Positions 24,101 through 34,343 of a DNA stretch of 64,000 nt are shown in pieces. Under the pieces are notes generated by a model, which ran no database searches, was not told where the DNA came from, and saw only the letters and a program-made list of their open reading frames with translations. Made by a program: the position numbers and the translations under genes. The stretch is from Mixophyes australis. Lineage: Eukaryota; Chordata; Amphibia; Anura; Limnodynastidae. Location: NCBI GenBank assembly GCA_036250195.1, contig JAVHZZ010000003.1, positions 343,825,375 through 343,889,374 on the forward strand, read 5' to 3'. Positions within the stretch are counted from its first letter, which is position 1. Every line of letters starts with the position of its first letter.

Positions 24101-24436
24101 GGATTAAAAACGATATTTCTTCATGATGCAGGGCACCAATCTTAAGGGTTACTGGAGACGTACTCTGGGTGATGAGACCGTTGATGAGACGTGATCCATC
24201 TATAGCCGTCACAGTAATGGGAGTTTTTAAGGTAATCACTGGTAGAGACCATTGATTTACTAATGATTTGGAAATAAAATTTCCTGCTGCTCCGGAATCA
24301 ATCAATGCCTGTGACTCAAAGGTTTTGGTAGCACAGGAAATCGTAACATCAAAGGCGCAGACTTTAGATTTCATGGAAGATGGAGAGGACTCCAGGGACC
24401 CTAACTTCACCTCTCCAGAACTAGTTAGGGCCTGGC
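21075..24436 (-). CDS. pol: Pol polyprotein of the chromovirus, one in-frame TGA
   Basis: Entered by -1 frameshift from gag at 24443-24437. Domains in order: aspartic protease with [10 protein letters not shown] (catalytic D near 24299); RT with the N-terminal block [29 protein letters not shown] and YLDD (23354-23343); RNase H with the EVDAS, GDKELLA, TDHKNL and KADALSR acidic residues; integrase with an H-x6-H...C-x2-C zinc site, then D, D and E with exactly 35 residues between the last two; a GPY motif (RFIGPYRI); and a chromodomain ([15 protein letters not shown]). The frame is open except for TGA at 23511-23513 between the RT blocks. It reads through the purine tract and ends at 21077-21075, 14 codons inside the 3' LTR. 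Product would act in reverse transcription and integration. Length and domain set are those of a complete chromovirus Pol. Confidence 0.95.
21117..21134 (-). promoter_or_regulatory. Polypurine tract for plus-strand DNA priming
   Basis: Sense strand reads AAAAGGGGGGGG then TAC directly before the 3' LTR. Position and composition match the second-strand primer of LTR retrotransposons. It lies inside the pol reading frame. Confidence 0.85.
23511..23513 (-). other. In-frame TGA in the RT coding region
   Basis: TGA lies just after the [10 protein letters not shown] block and before the RSGDEWKTA block, both conserved in chromovirus RT. A CpG-type C to T change is the simplest origin. Both sides stay in the same frame. 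Confidence 0.85.
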
Positions 24437-24443
24437 ATTTCCC
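24382..24443 (-). promoter_or_regulatory. -1 ribosomal frameshift signal between gag and pol
   Basis: GGGAAAT (24443-24437) is a canonical X-XXY-YYZ heptamer, positioned as G GGA AAT in the gag frame, 10 bases before the gag stop. Pol is in the -1 frame and is open through the overlap. Downstream, CCAGGCCCT (24435-24427) can pair with AGGGTCCCTGG (24402-24392). GGAGAGG in the loop (24416-24410) can pair with CCTCTCC (24388-24382), giving an H-type pseudoknot. PEG10, a domesticated sushi-class gene, uses GGGAAAC plus a pseudoknot in the same place. The structure is inferred from pairing by eye. Confidence 0.85.
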
Positions 24444-25357
24444 GATCTCTTAGGGCACGAGCTGAGAATATGAGTGGAATCAGCACAATAGATACAGAGT
24501 CTATTCTTTACTCTTCGTTTCCTCTCCTCTGAAGATAATTTGGAACGTCCTATCTCCATGGGAATCACAGAGGGTGAAACTGGACGAAATTGAGGGTTAG
24601 AACGAAGAGGTGCTTTAGCTGAAGTTGTTTTCTCAGCCTCCCTTTCACGAAATCTCATATCAACACGATGGCATAGAGAGATCAAATCTTCAAGTGACGA
24701 AGGAAGCTCTTGAGTAGTCAGTGCATCTTTAATTTTGTCGGAAAGCCCCTGCCAGAAGGCGGCAACTAGGGCTTCAGTGTTCCACTGAAGTTCAGAGGCT
24801 AAGATCCTAAATTGAATGACGTACTGGCCTACTGTATGAGATCCTTGTCGCAGACGGAGGATGCTGGAAGCAGCGGAGGTCGCACGACCTGGTTCATCGA
24901 ACACACTTCGGAATGTGGAAATGAATTTGGCACTATCTTGTAATATTGGATCGTTTCTTTCCCACAGAGGGGAGGCCCAAGCCAGGGCTTGTCCTGAAAA
25001 CAAAGAGATAAGATAGGCCACTCTGGAACGATGGGTAGAAAAATTTTGAGGTTGGAGCTCAAAATGGACTGAACATTGGTTAAGGAAACCCCTACAAGTT
25101 TTGGGGTCTCCATCGTACTTTGACGGAGAAGGCAGGTGAAGCGTGGAAGCTGTAGACACCTGGGATGGCACTGGGGAAACGGAGGAAAGCACAGGAGCCT
25201 CAGTAGTAGCTGTCACAGTCTGTCCAGATGTTCCTTGGGAGGTTAATGACTGATAACACTGAAGTAACAGCTGTTGGCGGGCATCCTGTTGCTCCACACG
25301 GCTGACCAGATGCTGCAGCATCTCTTTGGCGGTAGGTTCCGTATCTGGGTCTGTCAT
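24425..25357 (-). CDS. gag: Gag polyprotein of the chromovirus
   Basis: 310 codons, intact. The start ATG is 13 bases after the 5' LTR and overlaps the end of the primer-site zone. Residues about 20-45 are Gln-rich ([13 protein letters not shown]). About 70-250 match the retrotransposon Gag/capsid domain, including [16 protein letters not shown], typical of sushi-ichi Gag and PEG10. The C-terminus has one zinc knuckle C288-C291-H296-C301 (CX2CX4HX4C). It would form the particle shell and bind element RNA. The stop lies in the frameshift overlap with pol. Confidence 0.93.
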   Translation of the reverse strand: MTDPDTEPTAKEMLQHLVSRVEQQDARQQLLLQCYQSLTSQGTSGQTVTATTEAPVLSSVSPVPSQVSTASTLHLPSPSKYDGDPKTCRGFLNQCSVHFELQPQNFSTHRSRVAYLISLFSGQALAWASPLWERNDPILQDSAKFISTFRSVFDEPGRATSAASSILRLRQGSHTVGQYVIQFRILASELQWNTEALVAAFWQGLSDKIKDALTTQELPSSLEDLISLCHRVDMRFREREAEKTTSAKAPLRSNPQFRPVSPSVIPMEIGRSKLSSEERKRRVKNRLCIYCADSTHILSSCPKRSGNARP

Positions 25358-25358
25358 G

Positions 25359-25368
25359 GCCTGATCTT
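25359..25368 (-). promoter_or_regulatory. Putative self-primer binding site
   Basis: Sense AAGATCAGGC begins two bases after the 5' LTR. It is a perfect 10-nt complement of GCCTGATCTT at 27203-27194 in the LTR, which starts 31 nt downstream of TATATTAA. No TGG-type tRNA primer site follows the LTR, and only 13 bases separate LTR and gag. This is the arrangement of Tf1/sushi elements, whose RNA primes from its own 5' end. Confidence 0.75.
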
Positions 25369-25370
25369 AC

Positions 25371-27380
25371 TGTCACGGGCACTAGGAGTCTTTACCCAGG
25401 GATCACCAGGTGGTAGGCTTACCAGAGCAATGTAGATGGTAATAGGGTACTCTGGTAGCTGGGTGATCACGGAACAGGAAATGGTAGATGATGAGATGCT
25501 CAGGAAAGTCTATGACTAGCAGCACTGGTAATATGGAGGTAATAATACACGAGGAACTGTATGGACAAGGGCACGTGAAGGTAGTCAGTGGTCTGCGATA
25601 GCAAGTTGTACCACTGCTATAGTGAGGAGGAATGTCCAACAGAAACAAGGAGGTGATGAGAGTCAGCGGTCTGCGGATAGCAAGTTGTACCGCTGTCTGG
25701 GTGAAGGAATGGAATCCAAGTGGAGGTATCCGGGTAGTCAGTGGTCTGCGGTAGCAAGTTGTACCACTGCTATGTGAGAGGATACTGGAACAGGTGATAC
25801 AGGAAACAGGGATCAGTGGTCTGTCATCAGCAAGTTGTACCACTGAATATATATGTGAGGAGGTGCACGGGGAGAGACTGCAACACAGGATATACACGGG
25901 CACCTTATACACGATCCACAGTAATATGCACAATATATATAGATGACTGAACAGGTCTGCAAATATAGAAAGTCTCTTGAAGTAATCCAGCACAAGATAA
26001 CACAGTCAATGATGGCAATAGGCTCAGCAGATAGCAGACTCCAGAGGAGAACCAACACAGTCCAGCAAGATATGCAATACACCAACACAGTCAATGAGAA
26101 GTATGCATACCGTGGTTAAGAAGCAGGCAGTCAGATAGGAGTGCAGTGATACCTGAGCGGCAGGAGGCCGGCTGGATGAGAAGTCCCTGGATGGATGAGG
26201 CAGCGGTCTAGTAGGTGCAGCGCACAGGTAAGTAGACCAACAGGGACACGAATCCACAGGAATCAGTAACACGTGGAACTGGACTCATGGAGGACCCAGG
26301 AGAATGGAGATGATCCAGCAGAGGAGTAGTTGATGAGATACGAATCCAATGCTGACAGGAGGGTAGAGACCAGCGGGACACGTGAAGGCGTGGAGAGCGG
26401 ATCAGCAGTAGATGGACGATAGCGCTGACAGCAGCAGCAGGGCTCTGCGGGCACACGGAGGTAACCAGTAGTAACCAATAGGTGCCAGTAGCGATGGAAC
26501 ACGGGAGAGCAGAGTAGACCAGGAGCTGTTGATCCCGGAGAGTAGCGGATGGCAATGAGAGCAGCAGTCTCGAGGAAACACAGGAGAGCTGAGATGAGAC
26601 TGCAGTGCACAGGGGCAGCGGATAGGAATCAGCTAACAGTCACGATGATGAACACAGGCGAGTTGCAAGCTGGAGACTGTAGTGCACGGAGGCAGCGGAT
26701 AGGAATCAGCTAACAGTCACGATCATGAACACAGGCGAGTTGCAAGCTGGAGACTGTAGTGCACGGAGGCAGCGGATAGGAATCAGCTCACAGACTTGAT
26801 GATGAACAGGTGAGTGGATGTGAAGTAACGGCTGGAGTGCACGGAGGCAGCGGATAGGAATCAGCAAACAGTCACAATGATATATAATAGCGTTGATGGG
26901 GTTTAGAAGACTGTAGTGCACGGAGGCAGCGGATAGGAATCAGCAAACAGTCCCAATGATATATAATAGCGTTGAAGTGGTTTAGAAGACTGTAGTGCAC
27001 GGAGGCAGCGGATAGGAATCAGCAAACAGTCACGATGATACAGTTGATGGTAGAAGTGGTATGGGAACCACAGTAGTAGAAGTGGTTTGGAAACCACAGA
27101 GATAGAAGTGGTTTGGAAACCACAGGAATCAGCAGCGCTGAATACACGAGGAATACAGGAACACCTTCAGAGACTCATGGGGAATGAGACTCCAAGATCA
27201 GGCAACGTGGTGTTGACCACAGGTGCTTAATATAGGGAGTGTTGCCTGATCTGCCAATTGAGTTAAAGGGACATACACTGAAGTATAGGAAAGGGCTGCG
27301 CATGCGCAGACCCTCAGGATGGAGGACGGCCACGGTTCCTAAATGTCCGGGAAGAAGCACTCACGGTCCGGTGAGTGACA
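25371..27380 (-). repeat. 5' LTR of the chromovirus
   Basis: 2010 bp, TG...CA ends. Inferred U3 is 27380-27204, with the terminal hairpin CACTCAC...GTGAGTG, the NRF1-type site and TATA. The inferred transcript start near 27203 leaves an R-U5 of about 1.8 kb that contains all the hairpin arrays: three short hairpins (27053-27125), GTGCACGGAGGCAGCGGATA units (about 26586-27045) and four long hairpins (25586-25616, 25664-25695, 25739-25769, 25814-25845). Short antisense frames here are not genes. Confidence 0.95.
27194..27234 (-). promoter_or_regulatory. Core promoter and inferred transcript start of the chromovirus
   Basis: Sense TATATTAA begins at 27234. GCCTGATCTT begins 31 nt downstream at 27203 and is the segment complementary to the primer site. 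TATA-to-start spacing and primer complementarity point independently to the same start. Confidence 0.65.
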
Positions 27381-27385
27381 CTTAG

Positions 27386-27482
27386 TCAAGATGGCGGACG
27401 GCCTCGGCTCAGGAGAGGCGCCGGCAGGAGCGAGAGAGACCCATGTCCCAACCTAGAGGCACTAACAGTGCGGTGAGTGACA
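27386..27482 (-). mobile_element. Solo LTR (family B), smaller segment
   Basis: Continuation of 17437-19029 after the inserted element. It contains CAAGATGGCGG, a YY1-type site on the sense strand, and ends GTGAGTGACA next to CAATG (27483-27487). Confidence 0.9.
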
Positions 27483-27636
27483 CAATGTCTCTACTATCTT
27501 GCCATTCTAATCCAATGTCTGTCAACACTATATCAACTATGCAAAAATAAGTGCAAAGCAAAGCAAAGCCAGGGCATAGTCACTTTTATGCCCTGCGGCT
27601 GCCTTTTTTATGGTTCAGAAATTACACCTGGTACAG

Positions 27637-28060
27637 TAACATAGTATCATAGATGATGAGGTTGAAAAAAAAGACACCAGTCCATCAAGTTCAACCTATT
27701 TTGGATCTCCTGAGATCCCTTGCTTATATTTGAAATTGATCCAGATAAAGCAGCCACCAAACTGTTTCAATCGAGAAAAACTGCTCCTGATCCAATATTG
27801 CAGTCCTATTTCTCCCTGCATCCACTACTGTCCTTTTAATTAGCGGTCGTAACCCTGGATACCCTTTTTGGCTAAAATCTTGTTTAACCCTTTCTTAAAC
27901 AAATAGAAGCAACTGAATCTGCCACCACAACCTTCCCTGGCAATTCCATATCTTGACTGCCCTTACTGTAAAGAACTCCTTCCTTTGTTGGTTGTGAAAC
28001 TTCCTCTCCTCTAGCCTTAGGGGGTGACCGCATGTCCTGTGTACAGTCCTTGGGGTAAAA
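27637..28060 (-). mobile_element. CR1/L2-clade LINE 3' end
   Basis: On the minus strand it carries the 3' coding end parallel to 6150-6480 (AAGGAAGGAGTTCTTTACAG, GGCAGATTCAGTTGC). It then has the family's 3' terminus GGTTGAACTTGATGGACTGG, TCTTTTTTTTCAACC and ACTATGTTAC. No intact frame. Confidence 0.9.
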
Positions 28061-29815
28061 AATATGCAACACTATAAGTGTGGGGGACTTTAAATTCAAA
28101 GGCAATGGAAGTGTGTAGGATGCTGATTCCGCAGGTTTTAAAGGACCTGTTGTGACCTCAAAGGAAAATGTTACCGTTCAGGATAGATCCAGGAAGACCT
28201 AAATTAGAGTTCAGGCATGATAGTTCATGTCAATGTTTTGTTTATATATTTCTATATTTGTGGCTGGATCTGTGACTACCTTCCAGGCTGAAGCTTATAA
28301 CTAGCAACATCTCAGACCCCAGTTACACTCAGAACCTAGTTACAAAACTTAACCCTTCGCATTGGCTCAGACATTACACGGTGAGTTAGCCTCACACGTA
28401 CATTGACTATGAGAAACAAACGAAAAGGAAAAGATGAAAGGTCATTGATTTTCACGTTATTGCATACCCCAAACTTGTAAACTTGGATAGGTCATGCATT
28501 CTAATACATTATCTAATATGTGATTCCTGACTCTTTACCCTTCCCTGATAACCCCTCTAACGGCTGGCTGCCCATTTCACATCAACTCAGGAGCACTTTT
28601 ATTACAAAAGAGTTTGTTAGATGTACAATACACTTGGTGATAACATTCCAACAATAAAACAATGAACAAAACTCATGATGAGAGAATAGCACTTTGTCAC
28701 TTCAGGAACATGAAAGTAATCTAAGGAATAAACTAAGAACATTGTGCCTTCTAGCAAAAAGGGCTAGTTAATAAGTTCCAAGAATAGCAGCTTGTTGTTT
28801 TAATGTACAAAGTTAAATTAGCATAACAGTCCTACTACTGTATTCCATGTAAGTTGATGTTTTTCTCTCTTAGCATAGTGTGTTATTTGCTGTTCTAACA
28901 AAATAGTCAATGCTCTACAAACAAAAGCATTGCCCAATACCTAAAATCTGAAATGTTGCCAGATTCTACAAAAAGCAGGTTATTTTCATACGTTTATGCC
29001 ACTGTGATGATAAGTGAAGTTAAGTTAGTTATGTTGGTTGGGATACTATAGTGAAATCTAGAAAGTAGTAGAGATGCGTGGCGTACCCCATGTAAACAAA
29101 ATGACTTTGCAGTTATATGTAATGGTTTAAAGGATAACTCTACCCAAAGCAGACAACTTAGTTTTTTGAAGTTATGCTACATTTAGAAAATTCTACTTAC
29201 TTCTCTACTGCCAGGACAGGTGTCTTTCAAACAGACAGTTGTATTGCCATTGCCACATGAATTTCCCATTTTGGGCAGATTACTTCCTTAACATATGGAG
29301 TTCTCATATTATTTTTTTATTTGATCAAGCCACGTGTCAGGAGCAGAAGTAGCAGTGACAGCAGCATGACTTCCTTCATTCTGTTTAGGCACGTCACACC
29401 TTATCTGTTTGGGCAAGCCATTTATCTTGGCTTGCTCACCTGTACTATTTCTGGAGCTTTTCAGCTATGGCCTGACATCTTAGGCAGCGCTGACAGCTAC
29501 ATATGCAGACTTTTTTTACTTTTTTTAACAGCTTGCGGAAGTCCTTAAACTGTTAAAGACTTCAATCTGTTCAAGTCTGAATCTGTCCCTAACTTTACAG
29601 TACTCTCTGGCACCTAGACAACACTTGCGGCTGGTTGAGGGTTGATTGACAGAAGCCCCTCACAAGCAGTTGATGCTATCAATCCTTAGAATGGATTTCT
29701 CATGTAACCATAAGTTGCCCATCACTCAGCAAGAGCACTTGTCATGTGTGACACCATGTGGATGGCTAAACTTAATTTTAAGACTTCCTCAAATGATCTA
29801 GTATTCAGGGATCCT
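28061..29815. other. AT-rich, no gene seen
   Basis: No coding, RNA or mobile-element signature recognised; only short frames. Confidence 0.5.
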
Positions 29816-30079
29816 GTGCCTGATTCATTCAGAAAAGTTAAGCAAACATTGAGTAAGTTTTCTGGACAAAACCACGTTGCAATGCAAGGGGTGAAAATTA
29901 GTTTATTATTTTGCACATAAGGAAAATATTGGCTGTTTTTTCATGTAGCACACAAATACTTTATAGCTTATTTGTACAATTATAAATCTACCATCACATA
30001 TTAAATTTACCTCCCCTTCCAATTCCATATATTTTGCCTTACTAGCTTTTGCTTAACTTTCCTATATGAATCTGGCCCC
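29816..30079. mobile_element. MITE, GGCCTGATTCATT family, both ends present
   Basis: Left end GTGCCTGATTCATTC with AAGTTAAGC. Right end GCTTAACTT...GAATCTGGCCCC. The internal blocks GGACAAAACCACGTTGCAAT and CATGTAGCACACAAATACTT match 57456-57788. The right arm is shortened. Confidence 0.8.
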
Positions 30080-30601
30080 CTGGAAGGTTCGGACAAGCAT
30101 CTATATGTGAAAAATACACAATCAATGTAGCCCTGGGTTGATTGTGGCAGTCATGATGCCCAGGAATCCACTTGCGATGTACAGTGGATAGCTGCAAATC
30201 ACTTTTTGTATGAGCTTGTGCCCCCTCTACCTGGTAGAATGTACAGTAGTAAAAAATAAATCTCACACCTCTTCTTACAGATTTGACAACCTGCTGCTGG
30301 TTGTCAAATCTCTTAAGTTCTGTTGCTGCTGGTCGGGTCCTGGAATTTCGAGAACCAGTTTAGGAGCAGTTGGTCATTATTCACCTTCTGGATAACTGTG
30401 TAACAAGGGAACACGCTAGGCCCCCCACCCCAACCCCCAAACATTATATCAATAGCATCCACATTTAATAAATAGGCCTCCTTCCCTCTAATTAAATTCT
30501 AATTACCACTCTTCATTTTCCCACACACCCCTGCTTTTCATTACCCCACTTCACTATCCCCCCATCCCAGTTATTGACCAAATCTCTTCGCTTACATTAC
30601 T
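30080..30601. other. No gene seen
   Basis: Pyrimidine-rich toward the right; nothing recognised. Confidence 0.5.
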
Positions 30602-30609
30602 CTGACAGC

Positions 30610-30965
30610 CAGGGCCGCCATCAAGGGGGTACGGGGGGTACTGTTGTACTGGGCCCGGGCTCACCAGGGGGCCTGGTACAACAGCGCAACATATACTTAC
30701 CTGGGGGCCCCCCGCTGGTCTCCGCTACTGTGTCTTCAGCATGGCTGTCACCGTGACAGCCAGGCACCAGGATGCGATCGCAGGGGTGGAGGAATCATTC
30801 CCCCTGCGATCATGTGATCTGTCACAGGCAGAGTAGCGGAGACCAGCGGCGGGCCCCCAGGTAAGTATATGTTGCTGTTGCTCATGGGGGGGGGCTCATT
30901 GGTGGGGGGTGCCGGGGGACACGGGGGGCCCGTACTGGGCATGATTATTTCTGAAGGCGGCCCTG
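30610..30965. mobile_element. hAT-type palindromic MITE
   Basis: Terminal inverted repeats CAGGGCCGCC / GGCGGCCCTG with a perfect 8 bp duplication CTGACAGC (30602-30609, 30966-30973). Internally palindromic: ATATACTTACCTGGGGG and GGTCTCCGCTACT recur inverted in the right half. The element carries a consensus splice donor CAG/GTAAGTAT on each strand (30861 plus; 30700 minus). Confidence 0.93.
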
Positions 30966-30973
30966 CTGACAGC

Positions 30974-31872
30974 ACATAGCAAACAATAATTCTACTGCTG
31001 CAGATAACAGTAGATCATAAACAGGCTCTGAGATTTATGTTTGATTAATCTTATAAGTAACACACATACAAGTAACACTTGAAAAACAGTATACTGGCTC
31101 CAACCCAACCTCATCTATCAGTCAGTAAGACAAGTCACCAAATCATTCATTTTCCACGCTTGCTTAGATTGACTGATCTACTCAGATGCCTACAGTACAC
31201 TGGCTGGAATGTGAGTATATAGTTTGAGGTAATCAGCGAAGATCAATCCGTTTATATGAAACACCCCTTAATCACCCTGACACGTGTTTTTCTTTACGTT
31301 TCTTCACTATACCACACCCCATTATTCATCACTCCACCCACTCCCTTCCCTTACCCCATTCAGAAAGGCTTGTGCTGTCCTATCCTCTCCCCGCCGCTTC
31401 TGCTGCCTCACACAGGGAGTTCCTCCACCTGATCACCTGAGACAACAGCTCTCAGTCACTGATAGGCTGATTAATGCTGACTAATCCAGTGCATATTGTC
31501 ATTAAATCAATTATTTAACTGCATTGTACTTACAATATGCTTTTTGTGAACTCTTCTTCTACCGTATTACAATTATACATATAATTTTATATACGTTTAA
31601 CCACTCCTCACCAAACAACTAATTGTTTTAAAATAAAATGCCATGGTGTCAAAATCATAAGGACAATATATTTTCAATCTGCATGTATACTGTACATTTG
31701 TCAGTGAATTAATCTGCTACTTTATTTATGCAACATAAATTCTATATATTTAACTGGTTCACTATATGGAGAGGGTTCTCATTATTTCTGCTCATTTCCC
31801 CTAACCACCTTGAATTTATTTAAACTAAATAGGACTTAATTTCAGGAAAATTAATTTCCGTATATCAATACA
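30974..31872. other. AT-rich, no gene seen
   Basis: No coding, RNA or mobile-element signature recognised. Confidence 0.5.
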
Positions 31873-32090
31873 TATTAGAGATGTGCTCTGACCCTCATGT
31901 TTCGGTGTCGGAACTGGTGTTGGTTCTAAATCACTTTCATGTTTCAGCTTTGCTACCAGTTTTGCCCAAAAATGAAGAAACATTTTAGTTTTGGATCTGG
32001 ATTTAATGAAAAAAAAATGTGAAAAATAGGTAAATAATGACATTTTTAGCTTTCTTTCCTCCAATATTACTATTTTAGAATTAACATCCA
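31873..32090. mobile_element. Fragment of the hAT-type element seen at 36446-37277
   Basis: AGAGATGTGCTCTGACCC, then TTGGTTCTAAATCACTTTCA and CCAGTTTTGCCCAAAAATGA parallel, in inverse orientation, the right end of 36446-37277. Confidence 0.7.
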
Positions 32091-34333
32091 TTCATTTCCA
32101 GTAGTTTCAAGTCTATTTTCTAATGATCCCTTCACAATTGTCAGAATTTTCACCAATTTTGACCAAAGTCTGCAGCGGTCTGGCTAACTAAAATTAGTGA
32201 CAGAGCAGTGGCACAAATATATGGCACAAATACATGGCAGGTTAATAAAATGTACAATCCATAGACTAGGGAACACAATAAATGATCAGTCAGCCTTGCA
32301 AAAAAGCCCTTTAGAGATAAGTATCTTCACTAATCTTCCAAGGTTTAATTCAGGAACATGCATTGGGTTTTTAGAAATTTAGAAATCAACTAGGCAAATC
32401 AATTAATTCCATTAAGACCTCTGAGACTATGCAACTGTCACTATTTGGCATTGAGCACTTACTCTTTGATGCATCTAAAATAGAGCATCCATCATAGACA
32501 CTTATGCTATAGAATTAATACAGTTAGACATTGATAAATAAATAAATAAATGAAGTTGGACTGTACCCATAATAAAAAAGGAAAAGACTATGCACGCTAC
32601 TAGAGATTTAGTAGAGATTTAGAGAAGTAGAGAGATACCCAATTGTAAAGTGTAATGTAATTTGATGGGGCTATATAAGTTCTTTTTATGCTATGAGTAA
32701 GGTAGAGCTGGCCGAATAGAAATTAGTATGTGCCGTAATGCTGCCCTTGTGAATCAAACAAGGGGACGCATCACTCATTTATATTTGCAAGCATATCATG
32801 TCATGTATAAAATATGTCATGTATATCAATATGGAATATATATCAATATGGAATGTATAAATAATAAATACATGTTATGTTATGTTAGTGAAGTGTAAAC
32901 TATGGTATATTAGTTTAAAAAAATATGTAAACCAGACAGACATACAAACATTTCAGTGCTATATATATAAAAAAAATACTATAATATTTAAAACACACAC
33001 CCGTAAATGAAAACTGCAAAAAGTCTCATGCTAGAAAGTATGTGCCTTGCTGTAATAGCAATCAAATCAGGTAAACGTTCGTGGTATCTGTTAGCAATGA
33101 AATCAGCTAAAACGTTTGTGGTATCTGTTCACATGCTACATAAAGTTCAGGGGAAATTATTCTGCAAAAACGAGGCTATTATACATGAATGAACGTTCAC
33201 CCACAATGCTTCACTCTGCGTCTGTAGTTGCCGTGATTGGTCCATACGAACGCCCATGTCTGCATCTATAAAATTATAGAGGAGCCAGTCTGTCACCGGT
33301 AGTACGAGAGAAGATGGCAGATGAGGAGCAGGTGCAGGAGAAAATTGACAGAAGTGATGGCGGAGTGGAGGGGCATGATGAAAAGGAATGCAATTGGAGG
33401 TCATTAAAAGAGCAAAGCCAATGAGTCCAAGGGAAACAGAAAAGACCAGCACGACTGCAGCTGTCAAAAATGAAAAAATTGAAAAGTTAATCACAGAAAA
33501 GAAGTGATTATGCAGAAACTCATAAATCAGCATAGACATAAACTTAGTAATAAAAGTACAATATTTCAAATCCAAAAATAGTGGGCTGAGTTTAAAATTA
33601 AAAGCTACTGAGAATCCAAAAGAACATTAAAAACAGTGAGCATTAAAAGTAGTTATTGAAAATGTTTAAAACTAGTTAATAAACAGTGTTAGTATTTAAC
33701 GGTAACATTGATTAATAAAAGTTTGACGTCTATTAACAGAAAGAAGAATGCACTATGAAGTGGGCTGCTCAGCTGTTCAAAATGTTAAAATGGAAGATGC
33801 TGTAGCATCTATAACATAAAAAGTCAAAGAGATTGGAATTGGAGAGATAAAAGAGGCACTAAAGGGATGTGATTAAAAACCGTTAAAAAATTAAAAAATA
33901 TATAACATGCTCCTGGTTCCGCTATAGTAAAAAAAATGGTGTCTATATTTCAGTTGGTATGCACCAGCAAGGCAGCATGCCTGGCCAGAGGGACATCAGC
34001 ATTAAGTGATTTTAAGCAGTGTCCAAGGTGAGCAAATGGTATTAGTCCCTCTGGTAAAATCTATGTTGTATTCTGTTTCTTCATTAAACATAATTAAAAT
34101 ACTTGTCCTTTCCTCATATAAATACTATCGTCATACCTGACGAAAGTTCGGAAGGTGAGAAGAATGCAACACCCACTAATATTTACAGTACTTCCAGTGA
34201 TGGAAAAGGTGTGGACGAGAAGATGGAGAAGCTGAACAAATATTTTAAAGAATTGAAAGCGAACATCAATGATGCTAAGTAAAAGTTCCCCCAAACTGGA
34301 GAAAACTTAACTGGAATTGTTTCAAATATATGA
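32091..34333. other. AT-rich; weak coding-like relics
   Basis: A short tandem duplication lies at 33056-33130 (AACGTTCGTGGTATCTGTT twice). An acidic 36-codon frame starts at 33313 (+) with MADEEQVQEKIDRSDG. The open stretch 34127-34282 (+) encodes an acidic, coiled-coil-like C-terminus (VDEKMEKLNKYFKELK) ending in TAA. They could be remnants of a transposon-encoded DNA-binding protein or a decayed pseudogene. No family was recognised. Confidence 0.3.
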
Positions 34334-34343
34334 GAAAGGAATG

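Larger units (their letters stand above)
19030..27380 (-). mobile_element. Full-length Ty3/gypsy chromovirus (Tf1/sushi-like), minus strand
   Basis: The element is 8351 bp, flanked by CTTAG, with LTRs at 19030-21116 and 25371-27380 and an internal region of 4254 bp. Order on the minus strand: 5' LTR, short self-complementary primer site, gag, -1 frameshift, pol (protease, RT, RNase H, integrase, chromodomain), purine tract, 3' LTR. Integrase before a terminal chromodomain and the YLDD RT place it with chromoviruses. The Gag capsid and CCHC arrangement resemble sushi-ichi and the domesticated PEG10/RTL genes. LTRs differ by about five substitutions over 2 kb, so insertion is recent on the scale of the other repeats here. 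One TGA in RT is the only disabling change seen. Confidence 0.96.
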
